A DNA stretch of 64,000 nucleotides from Parietichytrium sp. I65-24A. Its lineage: Eukaryota; Sar; Bigyra; Thraustochytrida; Thraustochytriidae. Within the stretch, counting starts at the first letter, position 1, and each line of letters opens with the position of its first letter. Below the pieces are notes generated by a model, which ran no database searches, had not been told where the DNA came from, and was given only the letters and a program-made list of their open reading frames with translations. Positions 20,932-30,955 of the stretch are shown piece after piece. The stretch lies in NCBI GenBank assembly GCA_012862575.1, contig BLSF01000104.1:1-64000 (forward strand). The letters run 5' to 3'. The translations under genes were made by a program, and so were the position numbers.

Positions 20932-22434
20932 ATGGAGGACGAATTGGAGCTGAGCGCGGACACTATGGCTGCCCTTGGCGCCGTGATGGGAGATGACATG
21001 CAGGACCTGGTGCACATGCTGAGCGTGAGACGCGGGCTGGAGAGCAGCAGCGACGAGGACGATGAGGAGAACGAGGCAGAGGGCCAAGATGAAGAAGAGG
21101 GCCAAGAGAGCCATGCGGAGTACTATCGGCGAATGTACCCGGAACGGTACGCGGAGATGGACGCAAAAGTAGAAGCCGCCTCGGCGGAAACTGTGCAGCA
21201 TCCGGTTGCGCTCGTGACGATGGAGGATGAGTATGTGCAAAATCTCATCCTCAAAGCTTTCCGGGCGCGAGGGAACTGGCGGGTGCTCACGCAAGTGCCC
21301 AAGGAGTCAAGCGAGGAAGGCGGTTACGACGCAGAGATTGAGCCGTATGACTTTCACTGGGGTGAATACGAACACATCGAGTGGTATTCGCCTCGATTCT
21401 CATCTGAAAAGGTGCTGGCTAGCTGCTACTACAACCGCAAAGGTCTAATTCGCAAAGGAAATCTCGCATACATTATGGAAAAGTGGCGCGCAAAGAACCC
21501 ATCAAAGCCCCCCGTGACTCCCAGATCATACATTCTCACTTTACCGCATCGCACGGAACATGAAACTGCGGAAGACTTTGAGCGCATCTTCAATGAGTCC
21601 TTTGCAAAGCTTGACTTTACTGGCTTCAAGCAGCAAGACGATACTTCCCGTGCCATGACTGGAGAAGACGAGGTCTGGATCGTTAAACCAAGCGTCACCA
21701 ACCAGGCAAAAGGCATTTTTCTCGTGAGCAGCAAATCCCAACTTCGCGACGAGGTGGCCAAGGCAGATGACATGCAGAGAGCTGGGGATTTTGTCATTCA
21801 GCAATACCTCAAACCGCTTCTCCTCGACGGGCGCAAGTTCCACCTGCGGGTGTTCATGTTGCTGGTCGGCAATTTGACGGCGTATATATCTCCGGACTTC
21901 TTGGCAATTTTTTCTCTGGAAAAGTATGACGGTGCATCACTGGACCATACTCGCGCTCATTTGACCAATATCGCACATCAGGAAGTGCTTTCTGAGGAGG
22001 ACCAACATCGCTGCATGCGACTCTTCGAAGAAACAAAGCAGGATATGCTCGACGCCGGACTTGTAAAGGACTTGGACGAAGCTGCAGAACGAATCCAGCA
22101 GGTCCAGCAGCGTGTTTACGAACTCATGGCTGAAACTGTGGAAGCGGTCAGTTGCGAGCTGACTTTCCAGACCAGAAACAACTGCTTTGAACTTTTCGGC
22201 CTTGATTTCATGATAACTCCTGATTGGTCTGTGTATTTACTGGAGGCGAATGCCGAGCCAGACCTCAGCAAAGCTGGCGACCGCCTGCAGGGAGTCATTG
22301 ACAAGGTACTCGAAGACACCTTGCGGGTGACGGTCGACCAGAACCCTCGCTTCGCGTCAACGAAGGAGTATCAATCCGTCGAAAACGACATCTCACTTGT
22401 GCAAATCTATCACCGCTCCGGACGCGGGTTTTAA
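20932..22434 (+). CDS. Tubulin tyrosine ligase-like (TTL family) ATP-grasp enzyme
   Basis: The protein has 500 residues. TTL-family enzymes add tyrosine, glutamate or glycine to tubulin or other proteins using ATP. After an acidic N-terminus (SSSDEDDEENEAEGQDEEE, about 37-55), the ligase domain shows VWIVKPS (about 247-253, nucleotide-binding lysine), VIQQYLKPLLLDGRKFHLR (about 285-303), FELFGLDFMI (about 418-427) and YLLEANAEPDL (about 433-443), with the Glu and Asn that coordinate magnesium. The overall plan is closer to tyrosine-ligase-type TTL and TTLL12-like proteins than to long TTLL polyglutamylases, but the transferred amino acid cannot be told from the sequence. The ATG at 20932 was chosen; a GTG seven codons upstream is in frame. 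The frame is uninterrupted. The enzyme probably acts on axonemal or cytoplasmic microtubules. Confidence 0.85.
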   Translation: MEDELELSADTMAALGAVMGDDMQDLVHMLSVRRGLESSSDEDDEENEAEGQDEEEGQESHAEYYRRMYPERYAEMDAKVEAASAETVQHPVALVTMEDEYVQNLILKAFRARGNWRVLTQVPKESSEEGGYDAEIEPYDFHWGEYEHIEWYSPRFSSEKVLASCYYNRKGLIRKGNLAYIMEKWRAKNPSKPPVTPRSYILTLPHRTEHETAEDFERIFNESFAKLDFTGFKQQDDTSRAMTGEDEVWIVKPSVTNQAKGIFLVSSKSQLRDEVAKADDMQRAGDFVIQQYLKPLLLDGRKFHLRVFMLLVGNLTAYISPDFLAIFSLEKYDGASLDHTRAHLTNIAHQEVLSEEDQHRCMRLFEETKQDMLDAGLVKDLDEAAERIQQVQQRVYELMAETVEAVSCELTFQTRNNCFELFGLDFMITPDWSVYLLEANAEPDLSKAGDRLQGVIDKVLEDTLRVTVDQNPRFASTKEYQSVENDISLVQIYHRSGRGF

Positions 22435-23284
22435 ATATGAAAATCAAATTACCGGTACCCCAGCTCTCTTGCCGTGCATCCCGAATTCTTTGCTCTCCCT
22501 GTTTTTTTTTTCATTTCGTCGTCTCTCTGAGCTGTTCCTCAGCAAAGAGATGAAATGTTGACGTGAATCTCAACCAACTCGTTTTTCACCACTTCCAATC
22601 ATGCGGCCCGAGATTTCCCCATGCAACCTGTGCGCCAGTCCCGCAGAATTCCACACTCTGCTTCAGCAGTTAGATGATAATTGTGTTTGTATCCACAACA
22701 CACTAAAAAACACAAATAATCAGACAATCAGACAAATCAGACAAATCAGACAAACAGACAGACAGACGGGTCAAAACCCACGACGAGCAATGAATTGTTC
22801 TCTGTAGTACCCATCACAGTGTGCACTACCACTTCGAAAATCTCGTGGTTCAGCAGCGCAGCTACCATAAACTATAATAATGACAAGTAGTGCCGCCCAA
22901 CAACTCTCATGCCCCCTATAGTACTTGCTAATCTAAACTTATCAGTCATTAAGAATCCACTAGCTTAGCCCGGACTATACAGCGTAGGAAACCGAAAAGA
23001 GCGGCCATAAGCCTCGACTACCCAAATACATAGTACTCCGCTCTTCTCCCCTCGTGCAAATGCTGCAGTGTGCACCGACTGCTACCAATTGCAGTAGCAG
23101 CCTCGTAGGCTGTTGGAGTGCGCGAACAAAGCGCGCCGTGTGAGGAGAAAGCAAGAGCGTCTTCTGCGGTGCGCAAAAGGGACAGAATACTGAGAGGTGT
23201 GCAACAAAAGGGACTGAAGACCAGAGCCCGCGTACTTGGTAGTAGTAGTCCTTGCGGCCGTGCGGGAGGAAGGCTTTTTGGGAG

Positions 23285-23315
<31 letters not shown>

Positions 23316-23903
23316 GGTCGAATTGGAAGAAAGTGGTGGCTGTTTCCTGACTCCTGTCGGTGCATTCGACTTTCCAATACCCAATTTAGAGACGGGAAAA
23401 GGTTGGTCGGAGCTGATTGGACTTGGTGTCTTTGGTGTGTTTGGTGTGTTTGGTGTCTTTGGTGTATTTGGTGTGTTTGGTGTCCTTGGTGTCTGTGGTG
23501 TATTTGGTGTATTTGGCGTCGTTGGTGGGTGTGACTCGGAGTCGACGAGCGTCAGGCAGTGATCCTTTGCGTGTTTCGTGTTTCGTGTCTCGAGATTTGT
23601 GTTTTGGCAGAGGAGTGGCGCTCCTCTTGCTGACAAATTGCGTCGGTTGCTTCAATCGAGCGTTGCGCGATTGGCGACTCGGGCAACTGGATTGGAGTTT
23701 CGCAGAGAGTCTGTGTTGTATTTTGTATTTCGTATTTCGTATTTGAGGGTGGGCTGGCGTTGAATGAACGTCGTTTGAGCTGTGTGTGTGGATTGCTCTC
23801 TGCGCCGCCTCCCTCCAACTACCACTTTGGATTGCGCCGGCAAGGCAGTGTTGGATGAGCTGGAGCTAGCAAGAGCGGGCGGGCGGGTGGTTTGCGCGCC
23901 AGT
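22435..23903. other. Intergenic region with minisatellite
   Basis: It holds the TTL-like 3' UTR, CAGACAAAT units (about 22720-22765), a GA run (about 23281-23315), the 9-bp minisatellite at 23423-23528 and GTATTTC units (about 23719-23745). The last part is probably the promoter of the next gene. No gene is seen. Confidence 0.5.
23423..23528. repeat. 9-bp minisatellite (TTGGTGTNT), about 11 copies
   Basis: Eleven to twelve head-to-tail units of TTGGTGT followed by two variable bases (CT, GT, AT, CC). A 9-bp unit leaves all frames open, giving NTPKTP-like or LVCLVS-like translations that are not credible proteins. Confidence 0.9.
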
Positions 23904-24803
23904 ATGTCGGCGAACGATGAAGAGGAAAGCGCCGTTGACTTGTCCGCGAGCGCTGTGGGCGTGACGATGATCGGAGCGGACCCAGACGACCTGGCATTCG
24001 CGCAAGTCAAGCTGCCGAGCACGCTGATCCTCGCGGTCTTCAGGCCAAATTTTGAAGAAGGAGAGAGGATGGCATGGTATCACGTGGGCTGTTGCCTTCG
24101 TACGCCGTGCTTTTGGCCGTTCATGCTTCCGCTATATCCCTTCTTGGTGGGCTGCGCGAGGTACAATACAAAAGTAATTTATGAGACGTTCTACGTTGCA
24201 ACGGAGGAAGGGGTGATCACTCTCGTGAACGACTTTGACAGCGGACTGGATGAGTGCTGCACACCGAGGGTACACAACGAACTGCGGAGGTGGTCCGAGA
24301 TTGAGGATATTATGGAGAAGAAGAACGGGAAAAACTCCGTTCTTGGGGATAGTGGAGTCTTTTTTAAATTGACCGAGGAAGCTCAAAAGCTGACGAATAC
24401 TGTGGGCGATATATGGTACGTCCAAAACCCTAAGACGTGCGTTCGGGTCCTCAAAAAGTTTTTGAGACGTAGGAAAGGGGTGGATGTCTCCAAAACTGCC
24501 CTGGCCGCTGCGGAGAGTATGGCTCGACATGTGTCTGTGGACGACATCACCTTTAGCCAGTTCAGTTCAGATGAAAAAAGGATTTTCGTCTGTCGAAGCA
24601 CTGACGAAGAGGAAGTCAAGTCGGTAATGATCCACGATGATATGGCTATGTATGCCTTCAGGTCGTTGGTTCTCTACGCTCTGGACCTGGATCTCCCGAA
24701 AAACATAAAGGTCACCTATACCCTCGGAGGAAGCGGTGTTCTTATCAACTCGTGCAAGGACATTGATGAGGACGACACCATTGTTGTACATATTGGCACT
24801 TGA
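23904..24803 (+). CDS. Hypothetical protein with a hydrophobic N-terminal segment
   Basis: The protein has 299 residues and I do not recognise a family. After an acidic start (MSANDEEESAVDL), residues about 55-90 are hydrophobic and cysteine/proline-rich (CCLRTPCFWPFMLPLYPFLVG). They are followed by alternating beta-like strands (YETFYVATEEGVITLVNDF) of the type seen in bacterial-like PH (bPH) domains behind a membrane anchor. The C-terminal half has a basic patch (LKKFLRRRKG) and regular strand/turn structure ending in DEDDTIVVHIGT. A small membrane-associated PH-like protein is a guess from layout only. The ATG at 23904 was used; an in-frame TTG lies four codons upstream. The 3' end is only 119 bases from that of the next gene, in convergent orientation. 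Confidence 0.6.
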   Translation: MSANDEEESAVDLSASAVGVTMIGADPDDLAFAQVKLPSTLILAVFRPNFEEGERMAWYHVGCCLRTPCFWPFMLPLYPFLVGCARYNTKVIYETFYVATEEGVITLVNDFDSGLDECCTPRVHNELRRWSEIEDIMEKKNGKNSVLGDSGVFFKLTEEAQKLTNTVGDIWYVQNPKTCVRVLKKFLRRRKGVDVSKTALAAAESMARHVSVDDITFSQFSSDEKRIFVCRSTDEEEVKSVMIHDDMAMYAFRSLVLYALDLDLPKNIKVTYTLGGSGVLINSCKDIDEDDTIVVHIGT

Positions 24804-24922
24804 GCACGAAAACCAAGGGGTTCTCTATATCGACGAGGCATTTGCGGGATCGTGTTGGAGAGTCAGATTCTTCTTTTGCATAAATGCCGCAGCTCGCAGA
24901 ATTGGCTGGAAACAAAACAAGA

Positions 24923-25603
24923 TCAACCAAAGGTGCGCAGAGCGGCTGCTACTCTCCCATCCTCCGAGTACGTCGAACGAAAGCCATTGGAGAACGGGCC
25001 GGGACAAAATGGCTTGGCTTGCCCCAAGGCAACCTGCTCACCAAAGTTATCCGTCTTGCACTTGAGCAAGGCAGCTCGTGCAATAGTCGCAACACGCTCC
25101 GCCTCTGCAATTGCTTGCTCTTCTGTGAGACATCCACCGTTATCTTCTCCTGCGGCAGCTTTAAGTTCGCCTCGCTTCGCCGTCCCGTCAACGTCACCCT
25201 TTTCCGACTTTCCGTCAGACTTTGCCGCGGTGTGTCTTTTGGAGCCTTTGGCGTATTTCCTTTTGCCCAAATAATACCATCGCGTAAGTCGCTCGTCTTC
25301 GCGCTCTGCAGCCTTCTTTAAATCCTCTTTCAACTTCGCGCGATGCGCTCTTACACGGGCTCTGTGCACTGCATCATGCCTCGGAGGCTGGCTATCATCT
25401 TCTTCATCAAAGTTGCCTTCAGAAGGCGCACCTACGCTTCTCTGAGACCCACCGTTGCTTCGAGCTGCAAGCTGCTTCCGATATAGTGCAGCTCGCCGCG
25501 CCGCAAGTCGAGATGCTCGCTCTTCTGCTTCCTGTGGAACGGGGTATCGCTCTTGCCTGTGCCATGCGACGTGATTGTTGCCGCCCAGTTTCTCTTCCCC
25601 CAT
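24923..25603 (-). CDS. Hypothetical basic, helix-rich protein
   Basis: The protein has 226 residues and no family is recognised. It is strongly charged: an Arg/Ala/Glu-rich helical stretch (about 25-45), an acidic patch (GNFDEEDDSQ), then a long basic helix (RARVRAHRAKLKEDLKKAAERED, about 80-103) with a possible coiled coil, and a Lys/Ser/Gly-rich linker. The last 70 residues contain an alanine-rich helix (EEQAIAEAERVATIARAALLKC) and end in GFRSTYSEDGRVAAALRTFG. The start is an ATG at 25603. It converges with the preceding plus-strand gene. It could be a small structural or ciliary protein, but nothing in the sequence proves this. Confidence 0.5.
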   Translation of the reverse strand: MGEEKLGGNNHVAWHRQERYPVPQEAEERASRLAARRAALYRKQLAARSNGGSQRSVGAPSEGNFDEEDDSQPPRHDAVHRARVRAHRAKLKEDLKKAAEREDERLTRWYYLGKRKYAKGSKRHTAAKSDGKSEKGDVDGTAKRGELKAAAGEDNGGCLTEEQAIAEAERVATIARAALLKCKTDNFGEQVALGQAKPFCPGPFSNGFRSTYSEDGRVAAALRTFG

Positions 25604-26884
25604 CCTGCTTGCGCGACGAAGTTTCCCCCGCTCAACGTCGTTAAAGTGTCCGTGAGTATTCTGTAACGTGTGTTGTCTTCATGACCGCCCCAGCTTCAGT
25701 GCGACGGACGACTGTAGCACGCACAGCCTCTATTGAGCCAAGACTCGGTGCACGACCGTGACACTAAGGGTTATAACGGTCTTTTCTGAGGTTTTTATTA
25801 TGCTCCAAATGGCTCGCTTTCGATTTTACAAGACTCTTCGGACGTGCACATGCGCACTTGGAATTGTGAACGAAGCTTTGCTTTGCGCGGTCTTCGTGCT
25901 CGCTCAGAAGTCTCGAACACATCCCTGAAGTCCAACTTTAAAATTACCAAGCTATCCTTGCAGACAGGCGCACAGTCTTATAAAGCTGCACCTTCGAATG
26001 GCTCGCACGTGATTTTAGTCAAACCAAGCTCGTAAAGCACAAGCAAATCCCCATTGGCTTCGGCCGTGATAGTGCCGTCAGCAAACTCGAGCATGCCTAT
26101 TTTCCATGTTCATTGTTCAATTTCCATGTTCAATTTCCATCGAAATAAAGTCATGCCAACTTCCGACGAATTGCACCAACGACCAACAAACATCCTCGGA
26201 CCCGCAGCCAATCCTGAGCTGCGCGAACCCACCGTCCAGGCTCGACAAACACCTTCGACGTTCAACTTTCCAACTTTTTCTGCTCATCGACTTGGACAAT
26301 CCCATTCCATCCCGCATGTATTCCGCACGTACACACACAATGTTAAAGTTAACCGCCATGCATTCCGGCTCGCGAAACCCATTCTCCCGCCCACTCCTAC
26401 CCACACCGGCTGTCCGGCCGTAGCGCGGCACCCTCGGCTTCCCCTACCGCCGCGCCTGACTGGCGCTTACCCTGCCCTGCCATGCCGCGTCGTACCCGCG
26501 CTCTAGACTCTCTAGACGATGCGGAACGCATATCCTTGGCTCCCTCCCGCTCGTCACTCGAGTAATACTCACAATACATCTCAACCAATACTCTCGATAC
26601 ACTCGATGTTACATCTCGTTACTCTCGTTACTCGTTCTCATTCGTTGTCATTCATTCATTCTCTCAGGCCTAATTTCCTTCCCTCTCTCTCTCGTTGGCT
26701 ATCGTTGGCTATCGTTGGCTCCTTATTCTTCTTATTGTCTCCGTCGGCGCAGCTGTCCCCTGTCCCCTGTCCCCTGTCCCCTGTCCCGGGCGCGCGAGGT
26801 TGCATAGATCTATCTGCGAGCGAAGAGAGCGTCTTGTGGTGCAGGTTTTTGGTTTTGGTTTTTGGGTAAAGAAAGACAGGAAAG
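25604..26884. other. Intergenic region and MRT4 promoter
   Basis: No credible gene is seen. The half nearer 26884 holds a 10-bp triple repeat (CTCGTTGGCT/ATCGTTGGCT, 26691-26720) and the 7-bp minisatellite 26753-26787 about 100 bases before the MRT4 start. Confidence 0.5.
26753..26787. repeat. 7-bp minisatellite (CTGTCCC)x5
   Basis: Five perfect head-to-tail copies of CTGTCCC. They lie in the presumed promoter or 5' UTR of the MRT4 gene. Confidence 0.95.
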
Positions 26885-27805
26885 ATGCCAAAGTCCAAGC
26901 GCGCAAAGGTGGTCCACATGACCAAGACGCAGCCGAAAGGCATGTCGCGCAAGAGCCAGCTGGTGGACAACGTCCAGGCGGCCTGCAGCAACCACAAAAC
27001 CGCGTACGTGTTCTCATGCGAGAACCTGCGGTCGGACCCGCTCAAGAGACTCCGAGCGGCCATGAACGAGTCCACCTTCATGTTCGGCAAGAACAAGGTG
27101 ACGCAGCTGGCGCTGGGGAAGACCAAGGAAGAGGCCTTTTTGCCGGGTCTGGACAAGCTTGCGGCTGTGCTCAAGGGCGAGGTGGGCCTGGTGTTCACCA
27201 ACATGAAGCCGTCTCAGTTTGAAGAGGAGATCGCCAGCTTCAAGGAGCTGGACTACGCAAAGGCTGGCACCATCGCGCCAGTGGACATCATGGTCAAGGC
27301 CGGGCCTATCGAGGGCCAGCCGTCGTCCATGTACGAGCCGCTCCGCAAGATGCTGCTGCCCGTCAAGCTCAACAAGGCCGTGATCGAGATCGAAAACGAC
27401 TTTTACGTATGCCGCAAGGGGGATCAGCTCACCCCTGAGCAGTGCCAGGCACTGAAATTCTTTGACCATAAACTCGCCGAGTTTTCCGTCAATTTGCTGT
27501 ACAGATGGCGCGACGGCGAGCTCACACAGCTCGCCGAACCAAAGAAGGCTGCTCGCGGCGATGGCAACCCAGCGGAGGACGAAATGGACGGTATTCAAGT
27601 AGCTAGCGACGAAGACGACGATGGGCCGGTCGATATTGGCGCCATTATGACCATGGAAGCAGATAGCGACGAGGACGAAAAGCACAAGAAGAAGAAGAAG
27701 AAGAAGGGTGCTAACGCTAAGAAAACTCCGGCCAAGAAGCCAACGCGAACAACCCCTGGTCGCAAGGCGAAAGCTGCGAAGATGGACGACGACGATGACT
27801 TTTGA
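26885..27805 (+). CDS. MRT4: Ribosome assembly factor MRT4 (P0-like)
   Basis: The protein has 306 residues. MRT4 is a nucleolar paralogue of ribosomal protein P0 (uL10) that holds the stalk site on pre-60S particles until P0 replaces it. Visible are the MPKSKRAKVVHMTKT start typical of the family, the L10 core (NHKTAYVFSCENLRSDPLKRLR; FMFGKNKVTQLALGK), GLVFTNM, and the second domain APVDIMVKAGPIEGQPSSMYEPLRK followed by YVCRKGDQLTPEQ. The yeast and human proteins are about 240 residues. The extra 60 here are an acidic stretch (ASDEDDDG) and a lysine-rich tail, HKKKKKKKG and KKTPAKK, probably nuclear/nucleolar targeting. It starts at the first ATG and is uninterrupted. Confidence 0.92.
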   Translation: MPKSKRAKVVHMTKTQPKGMSRKSQLVDNVQAACSNHKTAYVFSCENLRSDPLKRLRAAMNESTFMFGKNKVTQLALGKTKEEAFLPGLDKLAAVLKGEVGLVFTNMKPSQFEEEIASFKELDYAKAGTIAPVDIMVKAGPIEGQPSSMYEPLRKMLLPVKLNKAVIEIENDFYVCRKGDQLTPEQCQALKFFDHKLAEFSVNLLYRWRDGELTQLAEPKKAARGDGNPAEDEMDGIQVASDEDDDGPVDIGAIMTMEADSDEDEKHKKKKKKKGANAKKTPAKKPTRTTPGRKAKAAKMDDDDDF

Positions 27806-28504
27806 GAGAGTGAGAGAGAAGTAAAAAAGACTTATTGCAGTGATTCCAGTTGCATATACACACAAAATGTCCCTGATTTGAAGCTTTTGAATTTTCGCCA
27901 ATACGGCGGGGAACAAGATCACAAGGATGTCCGAGCTCTCGGGATGAGGAGGGGTATAAGACTAAGTCGAGTCTCGGCGTATTGTTTGTTTGTTTGTTCT
28001 AAAGAGATACGAGCCCTTCAGTATATTCTCCTTTTACCACCACCTTCCATTTACCACCAAATTTTCTCTTAGTTTGGTGCCCTTGTCCAGAACAGAACAT
28101 TCACGGTGCTAGTTCAACATTCAGCCCCCACTCCTAAATCTCCTACACAAGCAAAGGAATACAGGAAGTGTTTCTTGACTTTTTTAAATACGGAAATGTA
28201 TGATTGACTGACTACACATACATCGGAAAACACAGTTTGACGGTTTGCACGGTTTGCACCGTGACCGGCACTCTGGACATTGTGTCCTTGCAACCACTTT
28301 CGTTCTGCTCAACACCACAAAACGTGTCACTGGTTCGCAAGACTGGACTAAAGGTTGGATTCACTACTAGCTAGTAACTACACTGCACGCGACACGGACT
28401 TCTGAATTCTGTTTTGAATTTTGGATGAAGCATTCTCCCAAGGAAATAGCGACTCCACGATACTACGTTCCTGCGTGCGCGCGAGAAAGCAATGCATTTC
28501 AATT
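27806..28504. other. Convergent intergenic region
   Basis: The 3' flanks of MRT4 (+) and the PH-domain gene (-). A short GTTT run lies near 27985-27998. No gene is seen. Confidence 0.55.
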
Positions 28505-30955
28505 CTAAGGGGATTCGAACTCGAGGCGGATGGAGCGAATATTGTGCTCGTCGATTTCTTCGCCATTCGCCAAAGTGATAGTTGACGAGGTCAGACTGAG
28601 GTGCTCGATGCAACGCGCATGGACTTTTGCCCACTCCTCCTCGAGACCATCGTCGGGGTTGACTTGAACAACTTTGTAGGCGCTTTCACTTTCGATTGTG
28701 ACGAGCCCGTCAGGCGCAATAAATATCTCTATAGGAACGGCTGTGTTGTGAGAAATTGCTGGCATCAGAAGGACATTCTCTGGCCCCGTGAGCAATTTGT
28801 GGCAAACCGAGTACACATCTCCCTCGATAACCGTTCGACTTGCAGCGAGCAAGATTTCATCGCACCAGTAGGCAACGCTTTCTGGTGTTGGAATCTGCTT
28901 CTCTTTCTCTGCGGTTTCCTGGCCGGCATCTTCGCCCAACTCAGCCAAGGTGGTTTGCAAAAGTACACTCAGCTTTTCGATGAGAAGCTCGGTATTCTCC
29001 GGACTCCCAAGCTTGTGCGAAGCAGCGTTGAGGAGCACTTCTTTCTCTCGCTTCAAATCCTTCAGCATCTGCACCTTATCAGCTGAATGATTCCTTTGGC
29101 TCCGTCCTGATTGGAGCGGTAAGACCAGTTGGCTGCGGTCTGCAGCCCCTATCAACACTGACTGATATCCCTTTCGGGTACGAACTTGAGACAAGTCTCG
29201 CTGCAACTGCGAAACCTTGAACGATTGCTGGCCTCCGTTACTGACATCCAAACTCTTCAGCTCAAAGCTAGTGTTCAAACTTCGAACGCTGCCCCTTCGA
29301 GCGCCGCCTTGAGATGGAGTCGCACCGCTGTCCGAGCGGAAAGAGGACATTTGAGACTCGTAGTCCGGGCCAAGCAACAGTCTAGCTGCCAAGTTCGGAG
29401 CCGTGGTAGAGACGACTTGAGAAGCACCTAGTGCAACGGACCCCGCGCCGACGGGGCTTCCCTCTGCAGATTCTTCCATCTGTTCTTCGCCATACAGAGC
29501 AGCTTTCAGGCCAAGCGCGAAGCTCTCCGCTACTTCGGGGTCGAAAAACTCAAAGACAATGTCTTGGTCCTCGTTTTTGGACCTGGACTTCAACACCAAG
29601 ACGGTGTCGGGTTTCTCAGTGCAAATATTGAGTGTGCTTTGACTGGGTTTGAGAAGAGCCGCTTTGGAAATCTCCTCCTCTCCATGCAGAACTGCTACTA
29701 TGGACGACATTGCAATACACGACGTGTTGTTCGGCAGTTTCCCAACGCCATTCACGGCGAGATCGTCTGACCCTGCCACGGAGGTACTGTCCGTCGACAT
29801 GCTTCGGTGTGAAATGGAATTGTGACGGCGGGAGCAGTCGTTCATAGAGTTAATATGCTTGCAGATATCGCCTGCCGCGGAGAGCGATTTGGACCAGAGC
29901 AAAAGCCGATTGAAGCCGTCGTACGCTAAGAAACGAGACCCACATCCGCGCTTCTTTGCGCTGTGCTTGATCACCATTGTTCCCTGACGAAGAACGCGCC
30001 GCTGTTCCTGGACAGCATTGGCATGGTGGATTTGCTTCATCATACCTGCCCAGTCGGAAGTTGACTTGCTCAAGCACTTGGCGTGGCCCTTAGTGGCTTC
30101 GAGTTGCTTTTCGATCCACTCGAGCTGGGTGGTCATCCTGCCGATTTCAGATTGCAAGCCACTGTGCTCCGTTCGCAATTTAGAGTGCTCCTTCTCTAAA
30201 GCCTGCATCCGCTCGTGCTCGTCGTCCGCAGAGAAAATCGTCAGACAATCGTCATTTTGCTGGTCCACGGAGTCGTCATCATCGCCGTCTTCAGACTCTA
30301 CAATTTCTGTCACTGTGGTGATGTAGGCAGGTTCGTTTGGTCCTTTCTCCTCGCCATGTCCTTCCAACTTTTCGAAAAAGTCGCTCTGCATGATGCTTGC
30401 AGGAGACAGCGAGTGGCTGCTCGTGGACCTCCTGGTCCTTGTCTGGCGCCTGAATGATCGCTCCGTCAAGCTCTCGGTGGACTTGCGAATCTCAGCCTCG
30501 ATCTGCTCTAGCTGGGCAGTCAGCCGCCTCTCCTTTTGCTCCTTTGCGGAGAGCGCACTTAGAATGAGGGATTTTGCTCCCAAGAGTGAGCTGTCTGACC
30601 CCTTCCGCTTCCGCGTGTAAATAGCTGCTGTTTTTTGTTGCCGAATGTCTTCCATCACGCTCGAGCTTTTGCGAAATTTGCTCCTGTTCTTTTTCCTTCC
30701 CAGGCTTTTAACTCCTTCGGGGGATTTCTGCTCGGAGCGCAAGTCTAGTGTTCCGGTATGCGCCTCGCTGCTAAAGTCCTGGATAAAGCTGCTGGCTTTC
30801 TTGAGCTTGGACGTGGACTCCAGATATCTCCTGACCTTGGCAGCCAGCGGGCTCCCGCTGGACGACTCGCCGTGGGGTCCCTGCCCATCCGGGAGCTCTG
30901 CCCACAGATCTTGCAGCGAGGACATGCTATCCTTGCGCGCCGCATGCTTGGCCAT
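28505..30955 (-). CDS. Large PH-like domain and coiled-coil protein
   Basis: The protein has 816 residues from the ATG at 30955 (MAKHAARKDSMSS). An in-frame ATG 24 codons upstream lies in a GCCAAC-type repeat encoding WRWRWR and was rejected. The N-terminal 230 residues are serine-rich and basic, with a helical stretch (KEQKERRLTAQLEQIEAEIRK). An acidic patch and a leucine-rich coiled coil follow (LEKEHSKLRTEHSGLQSEIGR, about 255-280). A split PH-like fold runs from about residue 320 to 510: GTMVIKHSAKKRGCGSRFLAY, then WSKSL, CTEKPDTVLVLKSRSK and FEFFDPEVAESFALGLKAAL as the closing helix. A long serine-rich insert interrupts the fold. The C-terminal 200 residues, ending IRSIRLEFESP, are unassigned. 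PH domains bind phosphoinositides or proteins, so membrane-linked scaffolding is plausible. No enzymatic motif is seen. Confidence 0.65.
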   Translation of the reverse strand: MAKHAARKDSMSSLQDLWAELPDGQGPHGESSSGSPLAAKVRRYLESTSKLKKASSFIQDFSSEAHTGTLDLRSEQKSPEGVKSLGRKKNRSKFRKSSSVMEDIRQQKTAAIYTRKRKGSDSSLLGAKSLILSALSAKEQKERRLTAQLEQIEAEIRKSTESLTERSFRRQTRTRRSTSSHSLSPASIMQSDFFEKLEGHGEEKGPNEPAYITTVTEIVESEDGDDDDSVDQQNDDCLTIFSADDEHERMQALEKEHSKLRTEHSGLQSEIGRMTTQLEWIEKQLEATKGHAKCLSKSTSDWAGMMKQIHHANAVQEQRRVLRQGTMVIKHSAKKRGCGSRFLAYDGFNRLLLWSKSLSAAGDICKHINSMNDCSRRHNSISHRSMSTDSTSVAGSDDLAVNGVGKLPNNTSCIAMSSIVAVLHGEEEISKAALLKPSQSTLNICTEKPDTVLVLKSRSKNEDQDIVFEFFDPEVAESFALGLKAALYGEEQMEESAEGSPVGAGSVALGASQVVSTTAPNLAARLLLGPDYESQMSSFRSDSGATPSQGGARRGSVRSLNTSFELKSLDVSNGGQQSFKVSQLQRDLSQVRTRKGYQSVLIGAADRSQLVLPLQSGRSQRNHSADKVQMLKDLKREKEVLLNAASHKLGSPENTELLIEKLSVLLQTTLAELGEDAGQETAEKEKQIPTPESVAYWCDEILLAASRTVIEGDVYSVCHKLLTGPENVLLMPAISHNTAVPIEIFIAPDGLVTIESESAYKVVQVNPDDGLEEEWAKVHARCIEHLSLTSSTITLANGEEIDEHNIRSIRLEFESP

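Noticed and set aside
23082-23636. Open frame with NTPNTPKTP repeats
   Set aside because: The translation is of the 9-bp minisatellite; no credible start, end or partner domain.
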